Origin: DASXIF01 sp036498145
GTDB taxonomy: Bacteria; Actinomycetota; Actinomycetes; Mycobacteriales; Jatrophihabitantaceae
DNA: 64,000 bases
Direction of reading: 5' to 3'
Assembly (NCBI GenBank): GCA_963708625.1
Contig: CAVPSV010000002.1
Coordinates: 992,001 to 1,056,000 of the forward strand
Both the position numbers and the translations under genes were made by a program. Of the stretch, positions 1-8,821 are shown in pieces (position 1 is the first letter of the stretch; each line of letters begins with the position of its first letter). The notes under the pieces were generated by a model. It searched no databases, was not told the origin of the DNA, and saw only the letters and a list, made by a program, of their open reading frames with translations.

Positions 1-2
1 GT

Positions 3-878
3 GCGGACACGCACGGTCGGCGTAGCGGCGTGGTGCACGTGGTGACGCCGAACGACGACGAGGCGATGTCGGTCGCGCGCCAGGCGGCGGTGCTGCTTGC
101 GCGGCAGGGCGACTTCGATCTGTCGAAGGTCGGGCCGCCCCGCGACGTGCGTGCGCTACTGCCCGAGAATCCGAAACGCGCCTACGACGTCCACCCGGTC
201 ATCGCCGCGATCGTGGATGACGACGACTGGCTGGAGTTGCATGCGAAGTGGGCGCCGAACGTCGTCACCGGCCTGGGACGGCTGGCCGGGCGGACCGTCG
301 GCGTGATCGCCAACAACCCGTTGCGCCTCGGCGGCTGCCTCGATTCGCCGTCGGCGGAGAAGGCGGCGCGCTTCGTGCGCATGTGCGACGCGTTCGGCGT
401 GCCGCTGGTGGTGCTGGTCGATGTGCCCGGCTATCTGCCCGGTGTGGGTCAGGAGTGGGACGGCATCGTGCGGCGCGGCGCGAAGTTGCTGCACGCGTTC
501 GGCGAGGCCGTTGTCCCGCGGGTGACGTTGGTGACCCGCAAGACCTACGGCGGCGCGTACATCGCGATGAACTCGCGCTCGCTCGGCGCGACCCGGGTGT
601 TCGCGTGGCCGGAGGCCGAGGTGGCGGTGATGGGTGCATCCGCCGCGGTGGGCATCCTGCACCGGAAGAAATTGGCTGCGGCCTCACCCGGTGAGCGGGA
701 AGCTCTGCATGCACGACTCGCCGAGGAGCACGCACGCCTCGCCGGCGGCGTCGCGCGTGCGATGGAGATCGGTGTCGTGGACGAGGTTATCGAGCCGGAG
801 CGCACGCGTGCCGCACTGGCTGGCGCGCTCGAGGCCGCGCGCCCCGCACGGGGCGCGCACGGCAACATCCCGCTGTAG
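3..878 (+). CDS. accD: acyl-CoA carboxylase, carboxyltransferase (beta) subunit, C-terminal part
   Basis: This is the carboxyltransferase half of a biotin-dependent acyl-CoA carboxylase, which moves carboxyl from biotin to an acyl-CoA such as propionyl-CoA. The frame is open to the left edge, so the 5' half (N-terminal crotonase-like domain) is missing; about 290 of the usual 470-540 residues remain. The first codons read DTHGRRSGVVHVV, typical of the middle of the family. Further on are the second-domain signatures NNPLRLGGCLDSPSAEKAARF (near 300-375), VDVPGYLPG, RKTYGGAYIAMNSR and AVMGASAAVGI, where glycine-rich loops form the acyl-CoA pocket. Which acyl-CoA it uses cannot be told. It ends 8 bp from the convergent DUF3145 gene. 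The first ATG/GTG inside the window is not the true start. Confidence 0.9.
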   Translation, partial: ADTHGRRSGVVHVVTPNDDEAMSVARQAAVLLARQGDFDLSKVGPPRDVRALLPENPKRAYDVHPVIAAIVDDDDWLELHAKWAPNVVTGLGRLAGRTVGVIANNPLRLGGCLDSPSAEKAARFVRMCDAFGVPLVVLVDVPGYLPGVGQEWDGIVRRGAKLLHAFGEAVVPRVTLVTRKTYGGAYIAMNSRSLGATRVFAWPEAEVAVMGASAAVGILHRKKLAAASPGEREALHARLAEEHARLAGGVARAMEIGVVDEVIEPERTRAALAGALEAARPARGAHGNIPL

Positions 879-886
879 CGGGGGCC

Positions 887-1465
887 TTACACAACCTGGT
901 GCATCAGGGTGACCGGTGCACCGTCGCCACCGAGGCGGTAGGGCTCGAGTTCTGCGTCCCACGCGGTGCCGAGCATCTCGGCGATGCCGTGCTCGAAGTC
1001 CTCGGCGCTGCGAGCCCGTTGTAGCAACCCGTGCAATCGCTCCTCGCCGACGACGACGTCCCCGTTGGCGGAGATCGCGCTGCGGTGGAAGCCTCGGCCC
1101 GGCACGTAGGCCAGTCGCTCGCCGTCACTGGCCGACGTCTGGTCCTCGGTGATCTCGAAGACCAGCATCGGCCACGCCCGCAAGGACGCGGCCAGCCGCG
1201 CGCCGGTCCCGACCGGGCCGGTCCACGCCGCCTCGGCGCGCAGGTGCATCGGAGTGATCGGCTGACCGGTCCAGCGCAAGCGGACGGGACGGCCGAGCAC
1301 GCCGGCGAGCGCCCATTCCACGTGCGGCGCGATCGCTGACGGGCAGCAGTGCACGAACACCACGCCCCGGGTGGTGGAGCGCGTGCCGTGTGCAGCCGAC
1401 CGTGTCGACCCTGTGGTCCCCGTCGACCCTGTGGTCCCCGTGGTTCCTGCAGACCCTGTAGACAT
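887..1465 (-). CDS. DUF3145 family protein
   Basis: 192 residues. From residue ~33 on it matches my memory of the actinobacterial DUF3145 family (RGVVFVHCCPSAIAPHVEWAL, then WTGQP and a tail rich in acidic residues); its function is unknown. The first ~30 residues are a low-complexity Thr/Gly/Ser stretch made of short TGTTGST-type repeats, which probably has no fold. The ATG at 1465 is chosen because a strong Shine-Dalgarno GGAGGT lies 5 nt upstream on the minus strand; the frame stays open further upstream but without such a site. It is convergent with the carboxylase gene and divergent from the membrane-protein gene that starts at 1802. Confidence 0.8.
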   Translation of the reverse strand: MSTGSAGTTGTTGSTGTTGSTRSAAHGTRSTTRGVVFVHCCPSAIAPHVEWALAGVLGRPVRLRWTGQPITPMHLRAEAAWTGPVGTGARLAASLRAWPMLVFEITEDQTSASDGERLAYVPGRGFHRSAISANGDVVVGEERLHGLLQRARSAEDFEHGIAEMLGTAWDAELEPYRLGGDGAPVTLMHQVV

Positions 1466-1801
1466 CGCACACCTCCGTTGTCTCGACGGCGACGCCTTCC
1501 CCGGCGGCCTCGGACCTGAGGTGTGTGCTGCGGTGTCATTGTTACCCATGTGTCCGCTGTTACGCCAGTGCCGCACCCAACTGGGGATGATTTGGACTGT
1601 TATGCGGCCCAAACCATTCCCCACATCGCGGGGTTTCAGGACTCGGCGGCGAGCCTGAGGGCGGCCCGTTAGGGCATAAGGGCGGGAGCGCGTTACTGGG
1701 TACCATCCCTGCGTTTCCGCGGTTCCTCGAGCAGGCGAAAGTAGGCAGACGATGCACCCCGGCCAGATGGACGATCTGAAGCTGGTCGTCCCATCCCGCT
1801 C
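1466..1801. other. intergenic region with a strong imperfect inverted repeat
   Basis: A 336-bp gap between two divergent genes, so both promoters should lie here. No convincing -10/-35 pair stands out. The clearest structure is an imperfect inverted repeat at 1582-1623: left arm TGGGGATGATTTGG (1582-1595) and right arm CCAAACCATTCCCCA (1609-1623), one bulge, a 13-nt loop. No T-run follows, so it is more likely an operator or RNA hairpin than a terminator. Confidence 0.4.
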
Positions 1802-3664
1802 GTGAACGCCGGGGGCAGCCGCGCCACCGGCGCTGCCGGGGACACCGGCGCTGCCGTGGTCAACGACGCCAGCGTCGCCACCGGTCCGGAGGTTGCCTCG
1901 GCCGAAGGGTCGCGTTCTGCTCGCACCCGAGGCTGGCACGGCGCGTCCAGGCGGTGGAGGTCGATTCGCTGGCCGGCCGGCGTGTTCGGTGTCGCGCTCG
2001 CAGGCGCATTCGCGATCTACGCACGGATCTGGGCCGACCCGTTCCGCTATGCACCCGGCGGCCGCGGTCACTACAACGACCCGATGCAGGCCATGTGGAA
2101 CCTGAAATGGGTGCCATGGCAGCTCCTGCACGGCCACGACCCGTTCGGCACCGACGCGATCTACTACCCGCACGGGGTATCGCTGAGCTGGAACACGTTG
2201 ATGCCGACGCTCGGCGTGCTCGCCGCGCCGCTCACGTTGACCCTCGGCGCCGCGTTCGCGTTCGCCGTGCTCCTTGTCCTCGGCCCCGCGACCGCGTCGC
2301 TGACCGGATTCCTGTGGCTGCGCCGGCACACCACTCATCCGTTGCCCGCGGCGGTCGGCGGACTGCTGATCGGGTTCAACCCGTTCATGACCGGGCACAT
2401 CCAAGGCCAGATCAACCTCACCTGCGTCGCGCTCATTCCGCTGCTGCTGATGCTGGTCGAGGACTTGCTCTGGCGGCACCCGCGCACTGACCGGGCCAGT
2501 GCGATCTGGCTAGGTGTGTTCGGCGCGGCGCAGGCGGGCATCAGCGAAGAACTTCTGCTGATCACCGCGATAGCGGTGCTGGTGGCGCTGGGATGGGCCG
2601 TGCTGACCCAGCGAGTTGCGACGCTCGCCGCGCTCCGTCGCGCCGGCCCGCCGTTCGGGCTAGCCGTGCTGGTGTTCCTCGTTCTGGCCTCGCCACTGCT
2701 CGTGCACCAGCTGTTCGTCTCGCAGGACGTAGGCCTGCGCGCGACCCACTGGCGCGCGCTGATCGGTGACTACCTCGAACCGCTCGGCGGGCAGGCGATC
2801 ACCGCGAAGTGGCCGCACCTGACCTATCTCGGCGGAGCCGAGGACGGCGTCTACCTCGGCCCGTTGATGCTGGCGGTGCTCGTCATCGGCCTGATCCTGA
2901 CGGTTCGACGCGATCGCGGTGTCCGGCTGGCGGCCGCGGTGCTGGTCGTGATGGTGATCTTCACGTTCGGCGACGCACATCCGCTGGGCGTTCCGCTGCC
3001 GTGGCATTGGTTCGGCGAACTGCCGGTGCTCCGCTCGGTGCTGCCTGGTCGGTTCTCCTTCGCGAGCTGGCTGGCGATCGCCTGGTTGCTCGCGCATTGG
3101 CTGGATGCGCTGAGCATCGGTGCGCTGCGTCGCGAAACGCGCCGCCGGGTCGCGGCGGTGCCGGCGCTCATCGGCATCCTCGCCATAGTCGCGGCGCTGA
3201 TCACGATCGTGCCGAGGAATGTTGCGGCCAGCCGGTTGCCCGATGCGCCGTTCTTCCACAGCCGGCGCGAGCTGACGGCGAACCTGCCCAACGAGTCGAG
3301 CGTGTACCTGCTCCCGTCGCCGACGTTCAACGACGCGTCGGGGATGTATTTCCAGCAGCTCGCGGACTTCCGCTTCGACCAGCCGGGCGGGTACGCATTG
3401 CGCCCGGACCGTGGCGGCGCCGCCTATGGACCACCGGACACGCCGCTCATCGCGCTGGCGAAGCTCGCCGGCCTCAACGCGCCGCTGCCGGCCGAACTGG
3501 TCAAGGACGCGCGGGCGCAGTTGCGGGCCGAGCATTTTCGAGCCGTGGTGGTGGTGCTGGCCAGCTACCGGGCCGGCGAGTTCGAACACCTGGCCCGCGC
3601 CCTCACCGGCCATGGTCCGGATCGCGTCACCGGCGGGGTTGAGCTCTGGTTCCTGCACCCGTGA
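1802..3664 (+). CDS. polytopic membrane protein, GT-C glycosyltransferase-like
   Basis: 620 residues with a disordered, Ala/Gly/Ser-rich cytoplasmic start (~1-55) followed by about ten hydrophobic segments spread to residue ~470, then a soluble, presumably extracytoplasmic C-terminal domain of ~150 residues. The pattern (first loop with acidic residues after helix 1, here DPFRYAPGGRGHYNDPMQA; many helices; C-terminal soluble domain) resembles GT-C-fold lipid-linked sugar or arabinosyl/mannosyl transferases and YfhO-like proteins of actinobacteria. No specific substrate can be named. The GTG at 1802 is the annotated start; no strong ribosome site is seen, so a nearby alternative is possible. 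It ends 6 bp before the convergent sulfotransferase gene. Confidence 0.6.
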   Translation: MNAGGSRATGAAGDTGAAVVNDASVATGPEVASAEGSRSARTRGWHGASRRWRSIRWPAGVFGVALAGAFAIYARIWADPFRYAPGGRGHYNDPMQAMWNLKWVPWQLLHGHDPFGTDAIYYPHGVSLSWNTLMPTLGVLAAPLTLTLGAAFAFAVLLVLGPATASLTGFLWLRRHTTHPLPAAVGGLLIGFNPFMTGHIQGQINLTCVALIPLLLMLVEDLLWRHPRTDRASAIWLGVFGAAQAGISEELLLITAIAVLVALGWAVLTQRVATLAALRRAGPPFGLAVLVFLVLASPLLVHQLFVSQDVGLRATHWRALIGDYLEPLGGQAITAKWPHLTYLGGAEDGVYLGPLMLAVLVIGLILTVRRDRGVRLAAAVLVVMVIFTFGDAHPLGVPLPWHWFGELPVLRSVLPGRFSFASWLAIAWLLAHWLDALSIGALRRETRRRVAAVPALIGILAIVAALITIVPRNVAASRLPDAPFFHSRRELTANLPNESSVYLLPSPTFNDASGMYFQQLADFRFDQPGGYALRPDRGGAAYGPPDTPLIALAKLAGLNAPLPAELVKDARAQLRAEHFRAVVVVLASYRAGEFEHLARALTGHGPDRVTGGVELWFLHP

Positions 3665-3670
3665 TCTCGC

Positions 3671-4845
3671 TCAGGCGAGGTAGCGCTCGCGGTAGCCGTC
3701 GAATGCGGCGTCCACGTCAGCCTCGGTGAGGCCGAAGTCGGCGAGTGAATACGTGTGCGACGGTCGTGCGCCGCTGGCGCGGGTCTGCTCGTGCACCGAC
3801 GTCATGGCTGCCCTTGCCTCGTCCGCGAATGGCACCTCGAGCCGGTCGTAGACCCGCTGCACCACGCCGATCGGATCGGCGACGAAGTCCTCATAACGGA
3901 CGTCGAGGAAGTGTGCGGCGTCATGCCGCTCGCGCGCTTCGGTACACAGCCGTGCCCCTCGTGCCCACAGGTCCAGCTGGTCGCGGCCGATCACCGGGCC
4001 TAAGAAAACCTCGGACTGATCCCGCGTCGCGTGCGCGCTCAGGCTGGAACTCGACGCCACGATGGTGCGCGGATCGCGGTGGCACTGCACCACCAGCGCG
4101 TCGGGATACACCTCGAGCAGGGCGTCGACCGCGAACAGGTGGCTCGGGTTCTTCAGCACCCAGCGCTTGTCCGGCTCGTTCAGCCCGATCAGCTGCAGGT
4201 TGCGCCGATGCCGCGCGTAGGCATGGGTCCAGTCCTGCTCGGCCAGCCAGGCCGAGTAGGTCGGCAGGTGCGCGAGACTCTCGTAGGCGACCGACAACAT
4301 CGACTGGCGCAGCAACTGCCAGCACTCCTCCACCATGTCGGCGGAGATGTAGTGCACGCCCATGAAGTCCGGGTTCTCCACGTGATGCTGCTCGAAGCCG
4401 GCCTGCATGCGTGCGAACAGCGGGTTGTCCGCCCACGTCTCCCGCGGCGGGCGCGGCTGCGGAACCTGGGTCAGCCACAGTCTCCAGACCCTGGTGCGCC
4501 GGGTCCTCGCACAGCAGCCGGTGCAGCGCCGTCGTGCCGGTGCGCGGCAGCCCGGTGACGAAGACGGGGCGGGTGATCGACACGTCCGCGTGCTGCGGGT
4601 ACTGCTGCCACGCCGCCTCGCTGAGCAGGCGCGCCACCAGCGCGTCGCGCAGCGCGGCGCGGTGCACCTTGTTTCCCCAGCGGCGTGAGCTTCTCGTCCT
4701 GCGCGTAGGACGCGAGCAGCACCTGCAGCCCGGCGAGGTAGTCCTCGCCGCCGAAGTCGTCCAGGCCGGTGATCTTCGTGGCCGACGCGTGCAGATCGTC
4801 GACAGTGCCGATGTCCGCGCGCCCGGCACGCGTGGAACTGGTCAT
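3671..4845 (-). CDS. PAPS-dependent sulfotransferase family protein (indels in the N-terminal third)
   Basis: Likely transfers sulfate from PAPS to a small or lipid acceptor in the cytoplasm. Reconstructed length is about 391 residues. The 5'-phosphosulfate loop reads FVTGLPRTGTTALHRLL, and the 3'-phosphate region shows CHRDPRTIVASSSSL followed by an RYEDF motif, as in the Sulfotransfer_3-type family. The ATG at 4845 overlaps the stop of the upstream dehydrogenase (TGATG), so the two are translationally coupled. Reading shifts frame near 4680 and again near 4490, with intact sequence on both sides, which suggests sequencing indels. It is the third gene of a leftward operon (DUF1214, SDR, sulfotransferase). 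The PAPS-forming genes cysD and cysNC start 3 kb away on the other strand. The acceptor is unknown. Confidence 0.8.
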
Positions 4846-5643
4846 CAGTGGTGGAACTCGCCGCAGTTGACGTCGAGGCAGTGCCCGGTGATGGCCCGCG
4901 CCATGTCGCGAGGCCATGAACACCACCGCGTCGGCGATCTGGTCCGGTTCCGGCAGCCGGCGCAGGTCCATGTTCGCGGCCGTCTCGTCGTAGATCACCT
5001 GTGCGTCCACGCCGCGCTTGCGGGCCAGGTAGGCGAAGTAGTTCTGCAGGGTGTCGGCCCAGATGTAGCCCGGCGCGACCGAGTTGACCCGGATGCCCTG
5101 CGGTCCGAGTTCGGTGGCGAGGCTGCGCGCCAGCGCGAGCAGGGCGTGCTTGGACATCTTGTACGCGCCGTAGGGCTGGCTCGAGTGGCGCAGCACCGAT
5201 GAGTTGATCATCACGACCGCGCCCTTGCTCTCGCCGCAGCGCTGGCACGAACAGCCGGGTCAGCCGCAGCGCGCCGAGCACGTTCGTCTCGAAGCCGGCC
5301 CGGGTCTGTTCGAAGTCGACCGTGACCAGGTCACCCAGCGGCGGGATCGCGAAGGCGTTGTTCACCAGTGCGTCGATGCGGCCGTACTCGGCGAGCGTCG
5401 ACCTCGACGAGGTTCTGCGCGGAGGCGTCGTCGTTGACGTCGGTGCGCACCGTGATCACGCGCCGGCCCAGGTCCTTCACCTCGGCCGCCACCTCGTCCA
5501 GGCGCGACTCGGTGCGCGCGGCGAGCACCAGGTCTGCGCCGGCCTTGGCCGACTGCACCGCGATCGAGCGGCCCAGGCCCGGGCCCGACGCCGGAGACGA
5601 CGACCACCTTGTTCTCGAGCACCAACGGGACCATCGCGCTCAT
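4845..5643 (-). CDS. short-chain dehydrogenase/reductase (SDR), frameshifted
   Basis: NAD(P)-dependent oxidoreductase of about 265 residues. Pieces from several frames join into one classical SDR: N-terminal strand and glycine loop (VVVVSGVGPG..), ADLVLAARTESRLDEVA, RTDV, a NNAFAI segment equivalent to the NNAG motif, INSSVL with the catalytic Ser, the active-site YGAYKMSK (Tyr and Lys), VNSVAPGYIWADT, and a tail ending CLDVNCGEFHH. At least four indels interrupt it, but no internal stop is seen in the correct frames. The ATG at 5643 overlaps the DUF1214 stop as ATGA, and its own TGA shares a base with the sulfotransferase ATG, so the three genes form one transcript. The substrate is unknown; a hydroxylated or keto intermediate later sulfated by its neighbour is a reasonable guess. 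Confidence 0.8.
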
Positions 5644-6838
5644 CCCAGCATCCGGTTCGCCACGGCAGCCTGCCGTGCCGCGATGCGCTGCGGCCCACTG
5701 CTCGGCATGATCTTGTGTCTGGTCGTAGTACGGCAGCTCGGTCGGGCAGCTCGTCGAACGCGACGAGCTCGCACGCTCGGGCCGTCGGCGGCGGTGAACT
5801 CGCCGCGACGTGCGCTGCCAGCGGATCTGCAGGTAGCCGCGGCGGTGCCCGGTGCACTCCAGCCAGTTGGCCACGCCGGGGTCGCGCTCGCTGACCACGA
5901 ACCGCATCAGGCCGTCCGGGTCGTGCTGCGCCTGCGCGGCGGTGAGGCTGGTCTGGTGGTTGACGAAGTCCATGGACAGGTACCACATCGTGCCGAGCTG
6001 GAAGCCCTGGTACGGCGCGTCCGAGACCGGCACGGTGATGATCGAGCGCCTGGTCGTCGGCGAGTTCGTAGTGACCGGCCGAGGAGTACTGCGTGGCCAG
6101 GCCGCCGGGCGTCAGCCGCGGCTCGGTCATCGTGTTCACCGGCAGCTTCAGGTAGAACCACTCCGGGAACGCCAGGAACGTCTTGAGCTGCTGCACCAGC
6201 GTCTTGCCGGCGACCTGGTAGCGCCGCGCGATGCAGGTCGCGGTCCGGCAGCGGCGGCGCGGCGCCGATGCGGTCGACGCGCTGGATGCGGATCTCGCCC
6301 GGCGCGCTCGGTGGTCCAGTCGCTGAACACCTCGCGGACCAGCAGCATCGACGCCTTCGGGCCCAGCGCGAAGTAGTTCGGCGCCGGCGTCGGCCCGCGG
6401 CGGCCCGAAGCGCAGTTCGAACGATGCCGTCCGGCGTCGATCTCGATGTCGCGGTCGTCGAAGGCGTTGAGGCTGTCCGGGCACGTCGGCCGGCGAGTAG
6501 TCACCGTTGAGGATCTGGAAGCTCAGGTCCGACGTGGTGCCGCGCCGGCCGGTGACGACGTATTCGGCGTCGTCGCGGATGCGCGCGCTGAAATACAGCG
6601 TGTCCGGGTTGTCCAGGCCGACCTTCGTGTACGGGGTCGCCGATCGGATGAAGTACGGAAAGTCGCGTTCGAAGGCCCACGCCGACGCGATGGCGGCGCG
6701 CAGCGTGCCGGCCAGGTAGTCGTAGCCCTCGAGCAGGTCCTGCTCGTTCTGGACGTGCGGCGCCTCGGTGATGATCTTCTCGGCGGCCGCGATGGCCTCG
6801 GCCAGGGACTCGGTGAGCACCCGGACTCCCCTTTCCAT
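5640..6838 (-). CDS. DUF1214 domain protein, frameshifted
   Basis: About 395 residues when frames are joined. The N-terminal part (ERGVRVLTESLAEAI, then NEQDLLEGYDYLAGTLR and DNPDTLYFSARIRDDAEYVV) and the later LPVNTMTEPRLTPGG and TMWYLSMDFVNHQTSL stretches resemble DUF1214-type proteins, which in mycobacteria sit next to SDR and sulfotransferase genes; their reaction is not known. At least four indels are needed between 6480 and 5700. The ATG at 6838 is preferred: the palindromes at 6874-6889 and 6918-6933 then fall in the promoter. An ATG at 6901 would place one of them inside the gene. Neither start has a good ribosome site. The stop overlaps the SDR start (ATGA). Confidence 0.65.
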
Positions 6839-6873
6839 GCTGAGCCGGACGCCGCGGCATCCGGCGCATTCGT

Positions 6874-6889
6874 GGTACAAATATGTACC
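6874..6889. promoter_or_regulatory. 16-bp palindrome in the divergent promoter
   Basis: Perfect inverted repeat GGTACA-AATA-TGTACC between the divergent DUF1214 and iclR-like genes, 55 bp upstream of the regulator start. Size and place fit an operator for the adjacent IclR-family protein, but this is inference. Confidence 0.4.
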
Positions 6890-6917
6890 GATGTGGTCCA
6901 TTTCGGCTTTCGCCAGA

Positions 6918-6933
6918 CTAGAACTTGTTCTAG
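6918..6933. promoter_or_regulatory. KstR-type operator (TNNAACNNGTTNNA)
   Basis: Perfect 16-bp palindrome CTAGAACTTGTTCTAG. Its core TAGAACTTGTTCTA matches the published mycobacterial KstR consensus TNNAACNNGTTNNA at every fixed base. KstR is a TetR-family repressor of sterol and lipid catabolism; related TetR proteins use similar sites. It lies 11 bp upstream of the iclR-like ATG and about 80 bp from the DUF1214 start, so it could control both operons. Confidence 0.6.
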
Positions 6934-6943
6934 GCTGCGGTCA

Positions 6944-7903
6944 ATGACCTCGCTGCGCAGATCTCCGCCCACCGAGCGCGTCGTCTCCGTGCTCGACTAC
7001 TTCGCTGCGCGCCCCGATGTCCGGTTCGGGCCTGTCGGACCTGGCCCGGGCCCTGGAGCTGAGCAAGCCGACCTGCCTGGGCATCCTCAGCACACTCGTC
7101 GATCGGGCCTACCTCACCTGTGACCCGGACGACGAAGACCTACCGCCTGGGCCCGGCGCTGGTCGCGCGTCGGGCAGAGCGCGCAGACGCGCTTCGCCGC
7201 TGCCGAGGCCGCCCGGCCGGTGCTGGCCCGGCTCAGCGAGCGCTACCGCACGAACTGCACGGCGTCCGCCGTCATCGGCGGTCGCCATCGTCATCCTGGC
7301 CAGCACGGACATCGCTGACCGTGAGCCGTTCGTCCCGGTCGGCCAGCGCTACCCGTTCGCACCGCCGATGGGGCTGATGCACGTGGCGTGGTGCGCCGAC
7401 GACGCGTTCGAGCAGTGGCTCGAGCTGCCGCTCGACGTGCCCGGCGCGCCTGGACGACGGCCAACTGCGGGCCATCGTCGCGGACTCGCGCCGGCGCGGC
7501 TTCCTGGTCGAGGCGCTCACTCCGGCCGGGCGGCAGCTGCACTCGCTGGTGGCCGGCGTCGCCGCCTACGACCTGCCGGACGAGCTGCGCGAACTCGTCG
7601 GCGAGATGGTGGCCAACCTCGGCGAGCGGGTGTACCTGGGCAGCGACGTGCCGGCTCGGACGCAGGCACGCAGTGAGCGTTCTCGCAGCACCGACCTTCG
7701 ACGAGACGGGAGACCAGGAGCTCGTGCTTTCCTTGTACGTCGGCCACTCCATCACCGGTGCGGAAATCAGCCGCCGGGGCGCGGCGTTGGTGCAAGCAGC
7801 AGACAGCGTGACGCGGGCAGTCGGCGGGCTGCCGCCGGGAGCACAGCTCCCGGCTGGGGCATCGCCGGGCCTAGTCCGGAACGGCAGGAAGGGATCCGTG
7901 TGA
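6944..7903 (+). CDS. IclR-family transcriptional regulator, frameshifted
   Basis: About 320 residues after joining frames. The N-terminal winged helix-turn-helix is seen in PPTERVVSVLDYFAAR, LSDLARALELSKPT and LGILSTLVDRAYL, followed by the TYRLGPAL hinge and an IclR effector-binding domain with VPVGQRYPFAPPMGLMH. Indels occur near 7018, 7130, 7190, 7275, 7450 and 7670. The C-terminal ~60 residues are longer than usual for IclR proteins. The ATG at 6944 follows the two palindromes. Its stop overlaps the cysD start by 4 bp (GTGTGA), so the regulator heads the sulfate-activation operon and probably controls it and/or the divergent sulfotransferase operon. The effector is unknown. Confidence 0.8.
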
Positions 7904-8820
7904 CCGCGACCACCTATGAGCTCTCCGACCTCGACAAGCTCGAGGCCGAGGCCGTGCACATCTTCCGCGAGGTCGCGGCGACCATCGAGAAGCCGGCGCT
8001 GCTGTTCTCCGGCGGCAAGGACTCGGTCGTCATGCTGCACGTGGCGGCCAAGGCGTTCTGGCCGGCCCCGCTGCCGTTCCCGGTGATGCACGTCGACACC
8101 GGCCAGAACTTCGACGAGGTGCATCGAGTTCCGGGACCGCACCGTCGAGCGAGCTGGGCGTGCGCCTGATCGTCGCCAGCGTGCAGGACGACATCGACGC
8201 CGGCCGGTCGGTCGAGGAGACCGGGCCCCGAGCCAGCCGCAACCGGCTGCAGACCACGACCCTGCTGCGCGGGATCGCGGAGAACCAGCTTCGGCGCGGT
8301 GTTCGGCGGCGCCCGGCGCGACGAGGAGAAGGCCCGGGCCAAGGAGCGGGTGTTCAGCTTCCGCGACGAGTTCGGCCAGTGGGACCCGCGCAACCAGCGG
8401 CCCGAGCTGTGGAACCTCTACAACGGCCGCCACCGCAAGGGCGAGAACATCCGGGTCTTCCCGCTGTCGAACTGGACCGAGCTCGACATCTGGTCCTACA
8501 TCCGCGACGAGGGCATCGAGCTGCCGCCGCTGTACTACGCCCACCGGCGCCAGGTGTTCGAGCGCGACGGCATGCTGCTGGCCGCGGTCACCCGGTTCAT
8601 CACGCCCGAGCCGCACGAGCAGGCGTTCGAGGCGACGGTGCGCTTCCGGACCATCGGCGACGCGACCTGCACCGGCTGCGTGGAGTCGGACGCGGCCAAC
8701 GCCGACGAGGTCGTGGCCGAGGTGGCGGCCGCCCGCCTGACCGAGCGCGGCGCCACCCGCGCCGACGACCGGATCTCCGAGGCCGGCATGGAAGACCGCA
8801 AGAAAGAGGGCTACTTCTGA
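7900..8820 (+). CDS. cysD: sulfate adenylyltransferase subunit 2 (CysD), frameshifted
   Basis: ATP-PP-loop subunit of ATP sulfurylase; with CysN it makes adenosine 5'-phosphosulfate from sulfate and ATP. Reconstructed length is about 306 residues, normal for the family. The PP-loop reads LLFSGGKDSVVMLH, followed by MHVDTGQNFDE, VFGGARRDEEKARAKER (near 8299), the WNLYN and LDIWSYI region and the conserved end RKKEGYF. Single extra bases are apparent near 8120, 8150 and 8290. The GTG at 7900 has AGGAAGGGA about 6 nt upstream and overlaps the iclR stop. cysNC follows after 1 bp. Confidence 0.9.
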
Positions 8821-8821
8821 C

